From the NCBI RefSeq assembly GCF_000767465.1, contig NZ_CP009291.1:1567501-1631500 (forward strand): a stretch of 64,000 nt of DNA. The letters are read 5' to 3'. Shown here in pieces: positions 7,677 to 15,935 of this stretch. The translations under genes were made by a program, and so were the position numbers. The stretch is from Novosphingobium pentaromativorans US6-1 (GTDB lineage Bacteria; Pseudomonadota; Alphaproteobacteria; Sphingomonadales; Sphingomonadaceae). The notes beneath the pieces are model-generated. The model was not told the DNA's origin, searched no databases, and saw only the letters and a program-made list of their open reading frames with translations. Position 1 is the stretch's first letter. Each line of letters begins with the position of its first letter.

Positions 7677-10601
7677 TCAAATGCCAATTTCGAAAGGCTT
7701 TACCCTTTCCTTGGTGAGTTCGGGTTTGTCACTTGCAGGCGAAGCGCTGCCGACATCCTTGTCATGCGAAAGGCCCTTGGCAGCTGCCGCCTTGAGCCTT
7801 TGCGTTACTTCGAGGGCTGACGCTTTCTCGCCGCTGTTGGACTTGATGGCCCGGCCAAGTTTCTCGGCATTATCTGCAATCAGCGTAAGGCCGTCGCGAA
7901 GGCGGGTGACCGTGACCAGGAAGGTCTGCCGATTGGCGAGATTGCGTTCGCGGCTGTCCATCACCGCGATCCCGCGATCAGAGGTCAGTCCCTGCGCCAT
8001 ATGCGCATTGAGGGCATAGGCGAGGTCCATGTGTTTGAGCATGGGGTCGCCGCGGCTCAGGCGGAGCTCCTTGCCCGCTGACGTCTCCACCAAGACGCCC
8101 TTTGTGTCGATGGCCACGATCCTGGCCTGGTCGGCGTTGAAAAGCCCGCGCTTGTGGTCGTTGTCGGTCCAACGGATCTTGTCACCCTCAACGATGGACA
8201 GCGATTTGCGTTCGAAGAGCGACAGCCGGCTATCGTCTGCGCCCGGCCGCAATCGCGCGGGATTGAACTTGCGAACCCGCCCCTTCCGGTCCTCAAGCAC
8301 GAGCTGCTTGCGCGCTTGGTCGATGGTTTTGACGGTGTAGTCGCCCTTGGAGAGCTTCTGCGTGCTGTCGCGCGAGCGAAAGTTGAGGACCATGCCCGAC
8401 TGATATGTGCGAAGATAGCGCAGCTCCTCGTGTGTCACATTCACTCGCGAATGAGCGGTCAGGCGGCCCGATCGTGGGCCAAGCTCGCCGTTTGCCTTGA
8501 GTCCGCGCTGAACAGCCTCGTTGACCGAAGACCGTAAGGCCCGTCCCGACGCGTAGATCGATGTCCGATCCCGATCCGCCGGACTGAGCGAAAGCCACTT
8601 TTCGGCAGCAACAATCGCACTGTCCCCGCGAGCCTCGATGGTTGAAGGCGCAAGAGCCTGGAGCGCATCGTCGATGCGTCCCTCCTGCGCGGCGGCCTGG
8701 GCTCGCCGCAGGACGGGATCGCGGCCGCGCAAATTCACATCCATGTTGGCGCGCTCGATCCCGGCCTGCTGGACGAGGTCGAAGGGCTTACCGGCATCGA
8801 CGGCGCCTAGCTGTCGCTTGTCGCCGACGAGAACAAGGCGGTGGACTTCGGCAAGGTTCGCCAGCCGTACCAACTTGGCCTTATCGTCGTTCGACACCAT
8901 CGACGCCTCGTCGAGCACCAGGACATGGTCTGCGAGCGCGCTCCGAGCCTCGCCAAGCAGGGAGGCATTTCCCGGCTCGTGTAGAAGCCTGCCCCATTGG
9001 ACGAGAAAGCGGGCGAGGGTCATCGAACGGATGCCGGTGTCGCGCTCGAGCATCTGGACGAGCGTGTTCTGCACGGCGAGCCCCAGCACCTGCTTGCCTT
9101 CCTCGCGGAGCAGCTGGGCGACCGGCTTCATCACGCTGCTTTTGCCCGCCCCGGCTATGCCCTGGATCGCTACGATCCTGTCACGCGACGAAAGGACAAG
9201 GCTCGCCGCATTCTCCTGCCCTTCGTTGAGCGAAATTCCGTGGTTGAGCGCGGCAACAGCCTGAACCCGTTCTGCGGCGTCCGATCGATCCAGGATGGGC
9301 GATACCGCACCTCGTCCCTGGTCGACATTCGCGAGAATGGTGCTTTCAAGGTCAAGCGCCTCCCGGCTCGCCAACCAGCCTTTGTGTTCGCCTTTGCCGG
9401 ACTCGAGTGCGCCGCTTCTGACGAGCGCGTTCACACGGGTTTCGACGTGGTCCACCGTTGTCGGCAGCCCAAAATCGAGCGCCGCCTTCAGCAATCCCTC
9501 ACGGGGAAAGGCTGCCTCGCGCTGCGAGAGATGGCGCACCGCAGAGGCCACGGCCTGTGCGGCCGCGATGGTCGGTGCATCCTGCTTGAGAACATGAGCA
9601 GGGATCAGCGGATCAGCTGGATCGGCTTTGATCCGCTGCGCGAACTCTCTCAGCTTCGTAATCCCGCGCTGGAGGAGGCTCCCTTCTTTCGAGCTGGGAA
9701 TGTCGTTTGTTGCAGCCCGCATCTGCGACGCATCAATGAGACCGGCAAGGTCAATGCCGACTTCCTGGGCTTTCTGCCGCCACCCATCGAGAAGGCTTTC
9801 CCGGTCCCTGACGGGCGCCTTGCTTTTCCTTGTATCGAGCACGGCGATGTCGCGGGTTTTCGGGGTGTTCTCGCCCAGCTGACGTACCGCGTCGAGGACT
9901 TCTTCGCGACGCGTTGAAAAGGCCATGACCTGCTCGCGGGCAATGCCTGCTGCTTCGAAGTTGCCATGCTTTCCAACCGGCCCTGCTTCGTAGCCCATTT
10001 TCTCGACCGCCAGACGAAAGCGCGCCATCGTCATCGAGTTGAGCAGGGTGTTGAACGACCAAAGCTTGTCGTTGCGAAGCGCGCGCCACTTCCCGTCGCT
10101 GCCTTGCGTGACATTTGCCACGACCGCATGAAAATGCAGGTTTGGCTCCTGGTTGCGGTTGGTGTCGTGCTGGAAAAGACCAATCGTCAGGTTATCTGTC
10201 GCGACCTTCCCGTAGCCAGCCTGACTGCCCATCCGGGTCTGCGCCGCGTTCTTTTCTGCCCAGCGCAAGGTCTCGATGACGGCCTCGCGATAGGCATCGA
10301 TTATCCGCTGGTCGCCGCCCACCAGCGCAAGCAACGACCAGCTTTTCGGCAGTGAGAATGTGAGGTCTGTTCCCGGCCTGTGGGCTTGGCCCGCATTGCC
10401 GACCTGGATACCACCGGGAAGTTCTCCCCGCAGCAAGGCATCAAACTGCTCGGCGTTTACGCGCCCCTCAAGACCAAGACGTTCCGCTCCCTTCCCGACC
10501 CAGGTTCCGGAACGATCGGCATCGGCGCCGGTGTAGTAATTGTCTGCCGCGAAATAGCTCGCGGCGGCGGAAGGGGAGCGCACATTGGCGACGGAAAGCA
10601 T
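7677..10601 (-). CDS. MobF-family conjugative relaxase/helicase (TraI/TrwC-like)
   Basis: The 974-residue protein begins with the TrwC-type relaxase domain. Tyrosines at 16, 22 and 23 are the candidate strand-cleaving residues, and the metal-binding histidines are H145, H156 and H158 (PNLHFHAVVANV). A superfamily 1 helicase follows, with Walker A GIAGAGKS at 481-488 and DEAS at 564-567. The enzyme should nick oriT, stay covalently attached to the strand and unwind it during transfer. It lies 59 bases downstream of traD on the same strand. Its stop is close to the HNH gene start. Confidence 0.94.
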   Translation of the reverse strand: MLSVANVRSPSAAASYFAADNYYTGADADRSGTWVGKGAERLGLEGRVNAEQFDALLRGELPGGIQVGNAGQAHRPGTDLTFSLPKSWSLLALVGGDQRIIDAYREAVIETLRWAEKNAAQTRMGSQAGYGKVATDNLTIGLFQHDTNRNQEPNLHFHAVVANVTQGSDGKWRALRNDKLWSFNTLLNSMTMARFRLAVEKMGYEAGPVGKHGNFEAAGIAREQVMAFSTRREEVLDAVRQLGENTPKTRDIAVLDTRKSKAPVRDRESLLDGWRQKAQEVGIDLAGLIDASQMRAATNDIPSSKEGSLLQRGITKLREFAQRIKADPADPLIPAHVLKQDAPTIAAAQAVASAVRHLSQREAAFPREGLLKAALDFGLPTTVDHVETRVNALVRSGALESGKGEHKGWLASREALDLESTILANVDQGRGAVSPILDRSDAAERVQAVAALNHGISLNEGQENAASLVLSSRDRIVAIQGIAGAGKSSVMKPVAQLLREEGKQVLGLAVQNTLVQMLERDTGIRSMTLARFLVQWGRLLHEPGNASLLGEARSALADHVLVLDEASMVSNDDKAKLVRLANLAEVHRLVLVGDKRQLGAVDAGKPFDLVQQAGIERANMDVNLRGRDPVLRRAQAAAQEGRIDDALQALAPSTIEARGDSAIVAAEKWLSLSPADRDRTSIYASGRALRSSVNEAVQRGLKANGELGPRSGRLTAHSRVNVTHEELRYLRTYQSGMVLNFRSRDSTQKLSKGDYTVKTIDQARKQLVLEDRKGRVRKFNPARLRPGADDSRLSLFERKSLSIVEGDKIRWTDNDHKRGLFNADQARIVAIDTKGVLVETSAGKELRLSRGDPMLKHMDLAYALNAHMAQGLTSDRGIAVMDSRERNLANRQTFLVTVTRLRDGLTLIADNAEKLGRAIKSNSGEKASALEVTQRLKAAAAKGLSHDKDVGSASPASDKPELTKERVKPFEIGI

Positions 10602-10660
10602 TCTGCCTGGTCCTCGTCACGGCTCCCCTCGCGGCCGGGTAATCCCTCCCTATTTGCCTT

Positions 10661-12973
10661 TCACATGTCGGGTTCGAACTCGCCGAAATCCTTCTCCGGA
10701 GGATCTGCGACCGCACCTTCACGCAGGTCTTTTTCGACCGGTGTGAGAGGCTGGCGCCCGTTATCCGCCGCACGGCCTCGTGGCGCCGAACCGCCCTTTC
10801 CACCTGCCTCATCGCCAGCGGCCCCTGGTTCGGACGGATGCTTTTCCGCGCCCACTGCTGGTGCATCCTCGCCGGTTTGCACAGCGGCGAGAGGTAGCGA
10901 TGGCCCCGCATCCCGATGAGCATCGGAGCGGGTTTCGGCACCAAGATCACCAGCAGCGCGCCCTGCGTTCAGCTTTTCAAGCGGCACAGGCTCCTGTCGA
11001 TCTTGCGGTTCATCGGCGACACGGCGCTGCCCCTCCAGGTCGAGTTTGAGCTGCTTTGTATCAATGGGCTTTCCAGCACCGTCATCGTTCGAAGCGGGAT
11101 GCTCGTCATTCGGTTTCGAACCCGGTTTTGCTTGGAGCGTCGTTGCCGCAGGACCCTGGCCAGGCTTTACGAGGGGTTTCTCGCGGGCGATGAATCCCTC
11201 GGCAATACGGCCACGCGTGCGCGGAATGAGCGATACCGGCGCAGCGGGGAATCCGTCGGGAAACTTGATGTAGGCCGACAAACGCGGAAGGTTCATGAAC
11301 TGGTCGGGCAGGAGCAACGGCTCGATCTGCCGCCGGGGAGTCAGGCTGACTGCGTCGCGCGCATTATTGTACCCGTAGCTGTAGCCTTCTTCCATGTCGC
11401 GCACCTGCCGGTGGCCGATGAAATCGGAGCACCAGGTCGCCGTTTCGCGATCGGCTGTCGCCAGGATGAGCTTGGTGCGCGCAAGCGAGGAAAGTGTCAT
11501 GGCCATGTTCTCGCCGTAGACTTCCTTGAGCTTGGCAAACGCATGCACCCCGGTGACGATCGCACCGCCAAAATTGCGCGCGGTTTGCAGCCCCTTTTCA
11601 AGCGCCGGTAGTCGGTGAAGGGCGCCTAGTTCGTCGATCAGAAACCACATCCGCAGGTCCTGCGTGCGCTCGAGCGTCATCAGCGTATTCATCGCCGTGT
11701 CGAGCCATAGCGTGAGCAACTGCGAGGAGATGCTCATGTCGACATAGCGGGCAGAGAGGAACAGGATCGAGCCCGCCTGGCAGTCGCCTTTGACCCAGTC
11801 GCGGACCGAAAAGCGCCGTCCGGATGAGGGCAAGAGCTTGAGCACTTTCGCATTCGCATTGAACACAGCGCGGATCGATTCCGCCATGCGGGCCGCTTCC
11901 GGAGCGGTCAACGGATCGGCCATGGTACCGCGCATCAGCTTATGCACTTCGGACAGGTCAGCGGTCATCAGCCGCCGCGCCAAGGCCTCATTGGTCGCCG
12001 TGCCGGTACGGGCAAGATGGAGACACATCTCAACGAACAGCATGCGCGCCGCGAGCACCCAGAACTGTTCGGAACCACCCCCGTCATGGGGCACGAGCGC
12101 TTCGGCAGCGGCATGAAACTCAGCTTCCGTCGTGCAGTCGTTGAACACGCTCCACAGCGGACACCGCACATCGACAGGATTGAGAATGATGTCGCGCGCG
12201 GGATCATAGAAGGCTTCGATAAAGGCCCCTGTCAGGTCGAAAATGACCGCGCGCTGGCCGCGTTCACGCGCTTCGGCAACTAGTTCGGTGAGCGCCACGG
12301 TCTTGCCGGTTCCGGTCGTACCGATGAGCATGGCGTGGCTCTGCTCGAGCCGCCACGGCCAGCTTACGCCGGCGAGATGTGCGGGTTGGTAGTGGCCCGC
12401 TTCGGCGAGCGCCGACGAGCTCGCAAGCCGCCACTTCCAGCCGAACTTGCGTCCCAATTCCTCGGACCGGAATGCCTTGTTGTGACGCTCGATTTCTTCT
12501 TCGAGTTCGTCGAGCGAAACAAGCATTGCACCGCGCTCGTGCTTGCGCGCCTTCGACCGCCCGCCAAAGCGCTCGGCGAACCACCAGAAGAACACGAAGG
12601 CCGGGATCAGCAGTACCGCTGAGACCAGCAATCCCTGCTTCACTGCCGTATGAAACGCCTCGACCGCCTCGCGCATCGGCGGGAACTCGCGAACGATGCC
12701 AAACGGGAGGCCAACCCTTTCGCCGTCAAGCAATTCAAGGTTGACCAGCTTGGCAGGATCGAACTCCATGAAGGCATAGAGACTGGCGTAGATGTGCATC
12801 CAGACCAGGTAGATCTGGTGATCACTCAGAGCCGACCGCACTTCCCAGTAGCAGGTGCCGACGGCAACCAGACCGGTGACAATCAAAGGGCCCTTCAGGC
12901 CGGCTGCAAACATGAAACCGAAGTGGCCGAGCAGCTGGCTCCCGCGGGTGAAGTTCAGGAGATTATGCTTCAT
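10661..12973 (-). CDS. traD: Type IV coupling protein, TraD-like
   Basis: This is a 770-residue protein from the ATG at 12973 (MKHNLLNFTRGSQ). The same frame is open further upstream, but that part is Arg/Ser-rich and overlaps a real gene. It has two membrane segments (about 20-45 and 113-132) and then the ATPase, with Walker A GTTGTGKT at 218-225 and a WFLIDELGAL Walker B. The C-terminal 170 residues are a Pro/Ala/Asp-rich tail. It should link the relaxase-DNA complex to the secretion channel. The start overlaps the accessory gene by 11 bases and the relaxase gene follows 59 bases on. Confidence 0.93.
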   Translation of the reverse strand: MKHNLLNFTRGSQLLGHFGFMFAAGLKGPLIVTGLVAVGTCYWEVRSALSDHQIYLVWMHIYASLYAFMEFDPAKLVNLELLDGERVGLPFGIVREFPPMREAVEAFHTAVKQGLLVSAVLLIPAFVFFWWFAERFGGRSKARKHERGAMLVSLDELEEEIERHNKAFRSEELGRKFGWKWRLASSSALAEAGHYQPAHLAGVSWPWRLEQSHAMLIGTTGTGKTVALTELVAEARERGQRAVIFDLTGAFIEAFYDPARDIILNPVDVRCPLWSVFNDCTTEAEFHAAAEALVPHDGGGSEQFWVLAARMLFVEMCLHLARTGTATNEALARRLMTADLSEVHKLMRGTMADPLTAPEAARMAESIRAVFNANAKVLKLLPSSGRRFSVRDWVKGDCQAGSILFLSARYVDMSISSQLLTLWLDTAMNTLMTLERTQDLRMWFLIDELGALHRLPALEKGLQTARNFGGAIVTGVHAFAKLKEVYGENMAMTLSSLARTKLILATADRETATWCSDFIGHRQVRDMEEGYSYGYNNARDAVSLTPRRQIEPLLLPDQFMNLPRLSAYIKFPDGFPAAPVSLIPRTRGRIAEGFIAREKPLVKPGQGPAATTLQAKPGSKPNDEHPASNDDGAGKPIDTKQLKLDLEGQRRVADEPQDRQEPVPLEKLNAGRAAGDLGAETRSDAHRDAGPSLPLAAVQTGEDAPAVGAEKHPSEPGAAGDEAGGKGGSAPRGRAADNGRQPLTPVEKDLREGAVADPPEKDFGEFEPDM

Positions 12974-13295
12974 GGGAATGGCCTCCCATGTTCGCGTTGA
13001 CGGGGAGGCCAAGACGCTCGAGGCGTCGCCGGTAGGCCTCGTGAGTACGGTCGCGCAAACTCGCATCAGAATGGCTGGCCAGAAGCGCATCGAGCGCCAC
13101 GGAAATGAAGATAGCCTGGCGCGCGGGATCGAGCCCTGCGGGGCGGTCCTTCGCTTCGTTATCGCGCTGCCACGCGGCGACAATGAGGTCACGAATAAAG
13201 ACGCTGACACTAACGCCATGGTCCGCGGCACACTGGCGAACCCAGTTACCTACGGAGAGAGATACGAATGTCTGAAGCCGATCTTGTCGGGTCAT
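12963..13295 (-). CDS. Small mobilization accessory protein, RHH/MobC-like
   Basis: A 110-residue protein from the ATG at 13295 (MTRQDRLQTFVSLSVGNWVR). The first 50 residues look like a ribbon-helix-helix regulator (SVGNWVRQCAADHGVSVSVFIRDLIVAAW), and a helical tail follows. Its place directly upstream of traD and the relaxase, and directly beside the candidate oriT, suggests an oriT-binding accessory factor or autoregulator of the transfer operon. Two palindromes at 13300-13348 lie just before its start and are candidate binding sites. Confidence 0.75.
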   Translation of the reverse strand: MTRQDRLQTFVSLSVGNWVRQCAADHGVSVSVFIRDLIVAAWQRDNEAKDRPAGLDPARQAIFISVALDALLASHSDASLRDRTHEAYRRRLERLGLPVNANMGGHSHEA

Positions 13296-13299
13296 GAAA

Positions 13300-13348
13300 C
13301 AGGTTCCTTGTCGGGCCGACGGAACCTGGCTCACCTTGCGGAAGGTGA
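13300..13348. promoter_or_regulatory. Two palindromes upstream of the transfer operon
   Basis: The first is CAGGTTCC, a 13-base spacer and GGAACCTG (13300-13328). The second is TCACCTT, gcgg, AAGGTGA (13331-13348). Both are perfect and lie just 5' of the accessory-protein start. They may be operators for that protein or folds in the leader RNA. Confidence 0.5.
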
Positions 13349-13373
13349 CGATGAGAATAAATCGTGAACAACT

Positions 13374-13560
13374 CGTAGTCAATCGAAAGATTCAGACGAT
13401 ATTTCAGAGTGATAGATGGATGTGCGTTGTCAGCGGCTCAGCGCAAAGCCGCTCTACTCGCAGACGGGTTGATTTCGCCCAAAACCACATTCTTTAGCAA
13501 TAACAGAAGGATAAATCCCGAAATCGCGGGGTAGGGTGTGCTCCTTTGTTCCCAAGTGCG
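13374..13560 (+). other. Candidate origin of transfer (oriT) with F-like nic region
   Basis: This AT-richer noncoding block lies immediately beyond the traD/relaxase operon. It contains a perfect 7-bp hairpin (AGCGGCT, loop, AGCCGCT; 13432-13453). At 13517-13530 is a hairpin CCCG-aaatcg-CGGG, followed directly by GTAGGGTGTGCTCCTTT (13531-13547). The F-plasmid nic region, from memory, is a hairpin followed by GTGGGGTGT/GGTGCTTT. The match is 8 of 9 before the nick and 6 of 8 after it, and the relaxase is of the same MobF class. By this alignment the nick would fall after 13539. Not proven. Confidence 0.55.
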
Positions 13561-13981
13561 CGAGGTGGTCCAGGCAATGAGGGGGATTGATCAAGGACGA
13601 CTTTTCCCGATCTCCATGTTGGAGCGCGAGCAACCAAGCCTGGCAGCTCACAGCATGCAGATAGAAAGCAGTTGGACGCCTCCAGCCGAAGACAGCACCT
13701 GCGAAAGAGGCAGCGGCCAAGGGCGCGTGGGAAGCAAGGCAAGCGGGACCTGTCGCGTGCCCAAGCTTCCCGCCGCCCGACCCGTTGCCGGTTCGCAAGT
13801 GCGCGCGGGGCCCAAGAACAAATTACGCCGCACCCTCAGGAGCGCATCGCAAGATGCGCGGGACAGAGTGCGTCCACAGCCCCGCTCCACTTATCGGGTG
13901 CCGCCGCAGTGCGGTGGGCGGCCGTCAGAGCAACCGACCGAACCGGGTTTTTGTGCTTGATTGGACTACCCGGCGAACAAG
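13561..13981. other. Noncoding stretch between oriT candidate and the 73-residue gene
   Basis: No convincing gene is seen. The open frames here are Arg/Pro/Ser-rich, overlap on both strands and have no ribosome sites. A perfect 7-bp hairpin GCGCATC-gcaa-GATGCGC lies at 13842-13859. The stretch may be part of an extended oriT or a promoter region. Confidence 0.4.
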
Positions 13982-14015
13982 AAAAAAGGGCAGGAACCGT
14001 TCCCGGTTCCTGCCC
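13982..14015 (-). terminator. Rho-independent terminator
   Basis: A perfect 11-bp stem GGGCAGGAACC/GGTTCCTGCCC (13988-13998, 14005-14015) has a 6-base loop. On the minus strand it is followed by a run of six T (13987-13982). It lies 11 bases after the stop of the small gene at 14027-14248 and ends that transcript. Confidence 0.85.
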
Positions 14016-14026
14016 TGTCGGTAGTC

Positions 14027-14248
14027 TCAAAACTCGTCGAGCATGCCGCCGTGGACCGTGTGGACCACCCGCGCTGCGAGATGCACTGGCAATATGTTGT
14101 AGTCACCCTCGTCGAGGGCAAAGTACCCGAGTTCGTCATCCTCGATAACGTGCTGATCGAAGAAGCTGTGCAGCGCTCTCTTCTCGGCTGTTTCCAGAGC
14201 ATCGAAATAGCTCCGGGACGGAAGGGCGCAATGCATCGAATAAGCCAT
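14027..14248 (-). CDS. Conserved-looking small acidic protein, function unknown
   Basis: A 73-residue protein starting at the ATG at 14248 (MAYSMHCALPSRSYFDALET), preceded by a strong AGGAGG. A frame extension further upstream is unlikely. It is acidic (EDDELGYFALDEGDYN) and has no membrane segment. It ends at a strong terminator and its leader folds so that CCTCCTG can pair with the AGGAGG ribosome site. It lies in the element's leading-region-like cluster beside ssb. No family is recognised. Confidence 0.7.
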   Translation of the reverse strand: MAYSMHCALPSRSYFDALETAEKRALHSFFDQHVIEDDELGYFALDEGDYNILPVHLAARVVHTVHGGMLDEF

Positions 14249-14594
14249 GATAATCCTCCTGATTTCTGTCGTGAGACGACAGGAGGTGCGCGCGATGGTC
14301 TTGTGCATCCCGGGTCAGGGATCGCCCGAATGGGCGACCGCGATAGCGGCGGTGGGGGTAACGATTTTGTTCGCTGCCGGATGCAATCCGGTGGCGGGCA
14401 AAATGGTGGGGACCCGCCGTCCTTGAGGCGGGAGGCGCAAGGCCATCATGCTGGGAGAACCGTGAGCAAGAACCCACTACCTCCGCCCCAATATCGAACG
14501 CCTGCTGCGTGCGAATTGCATTTCCTACACCCCGATGACGCAGGCATGGAGACAACCGGGGAGCAGACCCGAGGGGGACAAAAGGACAAGTAAC
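14249..14594. promoter_or_regulatory. Divergent promoter region with SD-masking hairpin on the minus side
   Basis: This 346-base gap separates the 73-residue gene (minus) from the 88-residue gene (plus). On the minus strand the leader next to the start holds CTGTCGT-ctc-ACGACAG, flanked by CCTCCTG and CAGGAGG (14259-14290), so the whole can fold and hide the AGGAGG. The rest shows no gene; both promoters probably lie here. Confidence 0.5.
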
Positions 14595-14861
14595 ATGCCC
14601 CGAAACAGGAGCGCTATTGCAGCCCTGCAAAAGCTCGAAGCAGACCGCGAGGCGCTCGACGCCAAACAGCGCGAGCTCGAAGTACAAGCGGCCAGAGAAC
14701 TCGGAGAAATCATCCTGGGAAGCGGCCTCGAAAGCTTCTCAAGGAAGGGCCTGAGGAAGGTTGCTGAAGAACTCGGGAAACTCGGCGAGGATGCCGCGAT
14801 CGAGAAACTGACTGGGCGCGGTGCAACCCGTGCCTCGAATGCAGCGCCGGGAACCCAGTAA
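14595..14861 (+). CDS. Small coiled-coil protein of conjugative elements (DUF6437-like)
   Basis: An 88-residue protein from the ATG at 14595 (MPRNRSAIAALQKLEADREA). Residues 8-40 form a charged coiled coil, followed by RELGEIILGSGLESFSRKGL and a short helical tail. The pattern recalls a small family often annotated DUF6437 in sphingomonad plasmids and integrative elements, but this is from memory. It is the only plus-strand gene in this part and converges on ssb, with a shared hairpin terminator at 14870-14903. Confidence 0.65.
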   Translation: MPRNRSAIAALQKLEADREALDAKQRELEVQAARELGEIILGSGLESFSRKGLRKVAEELGKLGEDAAIEKLTGRGATRASNAAPGTQ

Positions 14862-14869
14862 CCAAAGAA

Positions 14870-14903
14870 GAAGAGGCCCTGCCGCTTGCGGCAGAGCCTC
14901 TTC
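14870..14903. terminator. Bidirectional terminator between the 88-residue gene and ssb
   Basis: GAAGAGGC-c-CTGCCG-cttg-CGGCAG-a-GCCTCTTC forms a 14-bp stem with one mismatch and a CTTG loop, between two convergent genes. A-rich sequence upstream gives the minus strand a T-rich tail. Confidence 0.75.
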
Positions 14904-14928
14904 GTAAGGGGGACGATCGGGATCGATG

Positions 14929-15327
14929 TCAGTCGATATCGGGAGCGTCGGTGTTGTCGTTGTCGTCGCTCGACCCGTTGCCGCGGGAGAGAAAATCGAC
15001 CTTGTCCGCGAGGATCTCGGTGCCGTAGCGCGTGACACCGTCCTTGTCCTCCCACTGGGTGTAGTGGATGCGGCCCTGCACGCTGACCAACTGGCCCTTG
15101 GAGCAGTACTGGCCGACGGTCTTGGCGAGGCCATTGAAGCAGGTCACCCGGTGGAACTCGCTTTCCTTGGCGGTGTAGCCGTTCTCGTCCTTGTAAGTCT
15201 TGCCGTCCTTGTCGCGTGCGGGGCGATCGGTGACGACGGTGATCCCGGTGACATTGGTGCCGCCCTTGGTCTCGCGGGTTTCCGGATCGCGAGCGATGCG
15301 GCCGGTGAGGATTGCGATATTGGTCAT
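14929..15327 (-). CDS. ssb: Single-stranded DNA-binding protein
   Basis: A 132-residue OB-fold protein starting at the ATG at 15327 (MTNIAILTGRIARDPETRET). It has the SSB core (GRIARDPETRE, FHRVTCFNGLAKTV, KGQLVSVQGRIHYTQWEDKDG) and a short acidic C-terminus ending TDAPDID. It lacks the standard DDxxPF tip, so it may interact poorly with host SSB partners. Element-borne SSB protects the single strand that enters a recipient. The leader has a CCGGAGA-tgg-TCTCCGG hairpin. Confidence 0.92.
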   Translation of the reverse strand: MTNIAILTGRIARDPETRETKGGTNVTGITVVTDRPARDKDGKTYKDENGYTAKESEFHRVTCFNGLAKTVGQYCSKGQLVSVQGRIHYTQWEDKDGVTRYGTEILADKVDFLSRGNGSSDDNDNTDAPDID

Positions 15328-15595
15328 GGTGTAAGTCCTTCGGTTCCTCAAACCGGAGACCATCTCCGGCTTGCGAACATCCAGAAGAAGCAGGGCATGG
15401 GAGGACTGCACCGCGGGAGCGAAGCTCCAAGGGAAACCTGTTCATGACGGGTGGTGCGGGCAGGCGCGCGAAGCGCGACCACACGGCCGGAAAGGAACGG
15501 GTTGCTGTCCTCAGCTGACCTGATTCAGGACTGTTCGCGAAGAGGGCCGGATGGGTATCGGGTGCGGGTCTGAAGGTGCCAGGACCCCGCTGCAA

Positions 15596-15865
15596 TCAGC
15601 CTGCTCCATCGCCCTCCGATGCCGCCAGGAGATCCATGAAGTTGCGGGCCGCTTCCCGGTCTTCCTCGTTCTCGAACGTCACGTCGAGATCGGGGGCGGA
15701 CCCGAACATGTGCAGGAACGACCACAGTGCAAAGCGCTTGCCCCAGTCCTCCTCAAGGCCGAGATCGACCCGGCAATGCTCGATGCCAGCAGACAACGTG
15801 TCGGGGGCAACCCCGGAGAGGTCGGTGGTGGCAAAGTAGCGCTGCAGCAGATCGTCAAGTTGCAT
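15596..15865 (-). CDS. Small acidic hypothetical protein
   Basis: An 89-residue protein starting at the ATG at 15865 (MQLDDLLQRYFATTDLSGVA). It is acidic and helical, with DWGKRFALWSFLHMFGSAPDLDVTFENEEDREAARNFMDLL. There are no membrane segments or known motifs. It follows the DUF2493 gene by 70 bases on the same strand and is followed by ssb 268 bases on. Its codon use resembles its neighbours. Function not recognised. Confidence 0.65.
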   Translation of the reverse strand: MQLDDLLQRYFATTDLSGVAPDTLSAGIEHCRVDLGLEEDWGKRFALWSFLHMFGSAPDLDVTFENEEDREAARNFMDLLAASEGDGAG

Positions 15866-15935
15866 GACCGGTCCATAGTCGGGTCTGCGCCGAATGCACA
15901 TCCGGGCAATGCAGTTGCAGACTGTAAAGGCCCCC

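Noticed and set aside
12974..13231. N-terminal extension of traD
   Set aside because: It overlaps the accessory gene, is Arg/Ser/Pro-rich and has no ribosome site; the ATG at 12973 fits the family start.
13454..14148. Several open frames of 60-158 residues around the oriT candidate
   Set aside because: They overlap on both strands, have skewed composition and lack ribosome sites.
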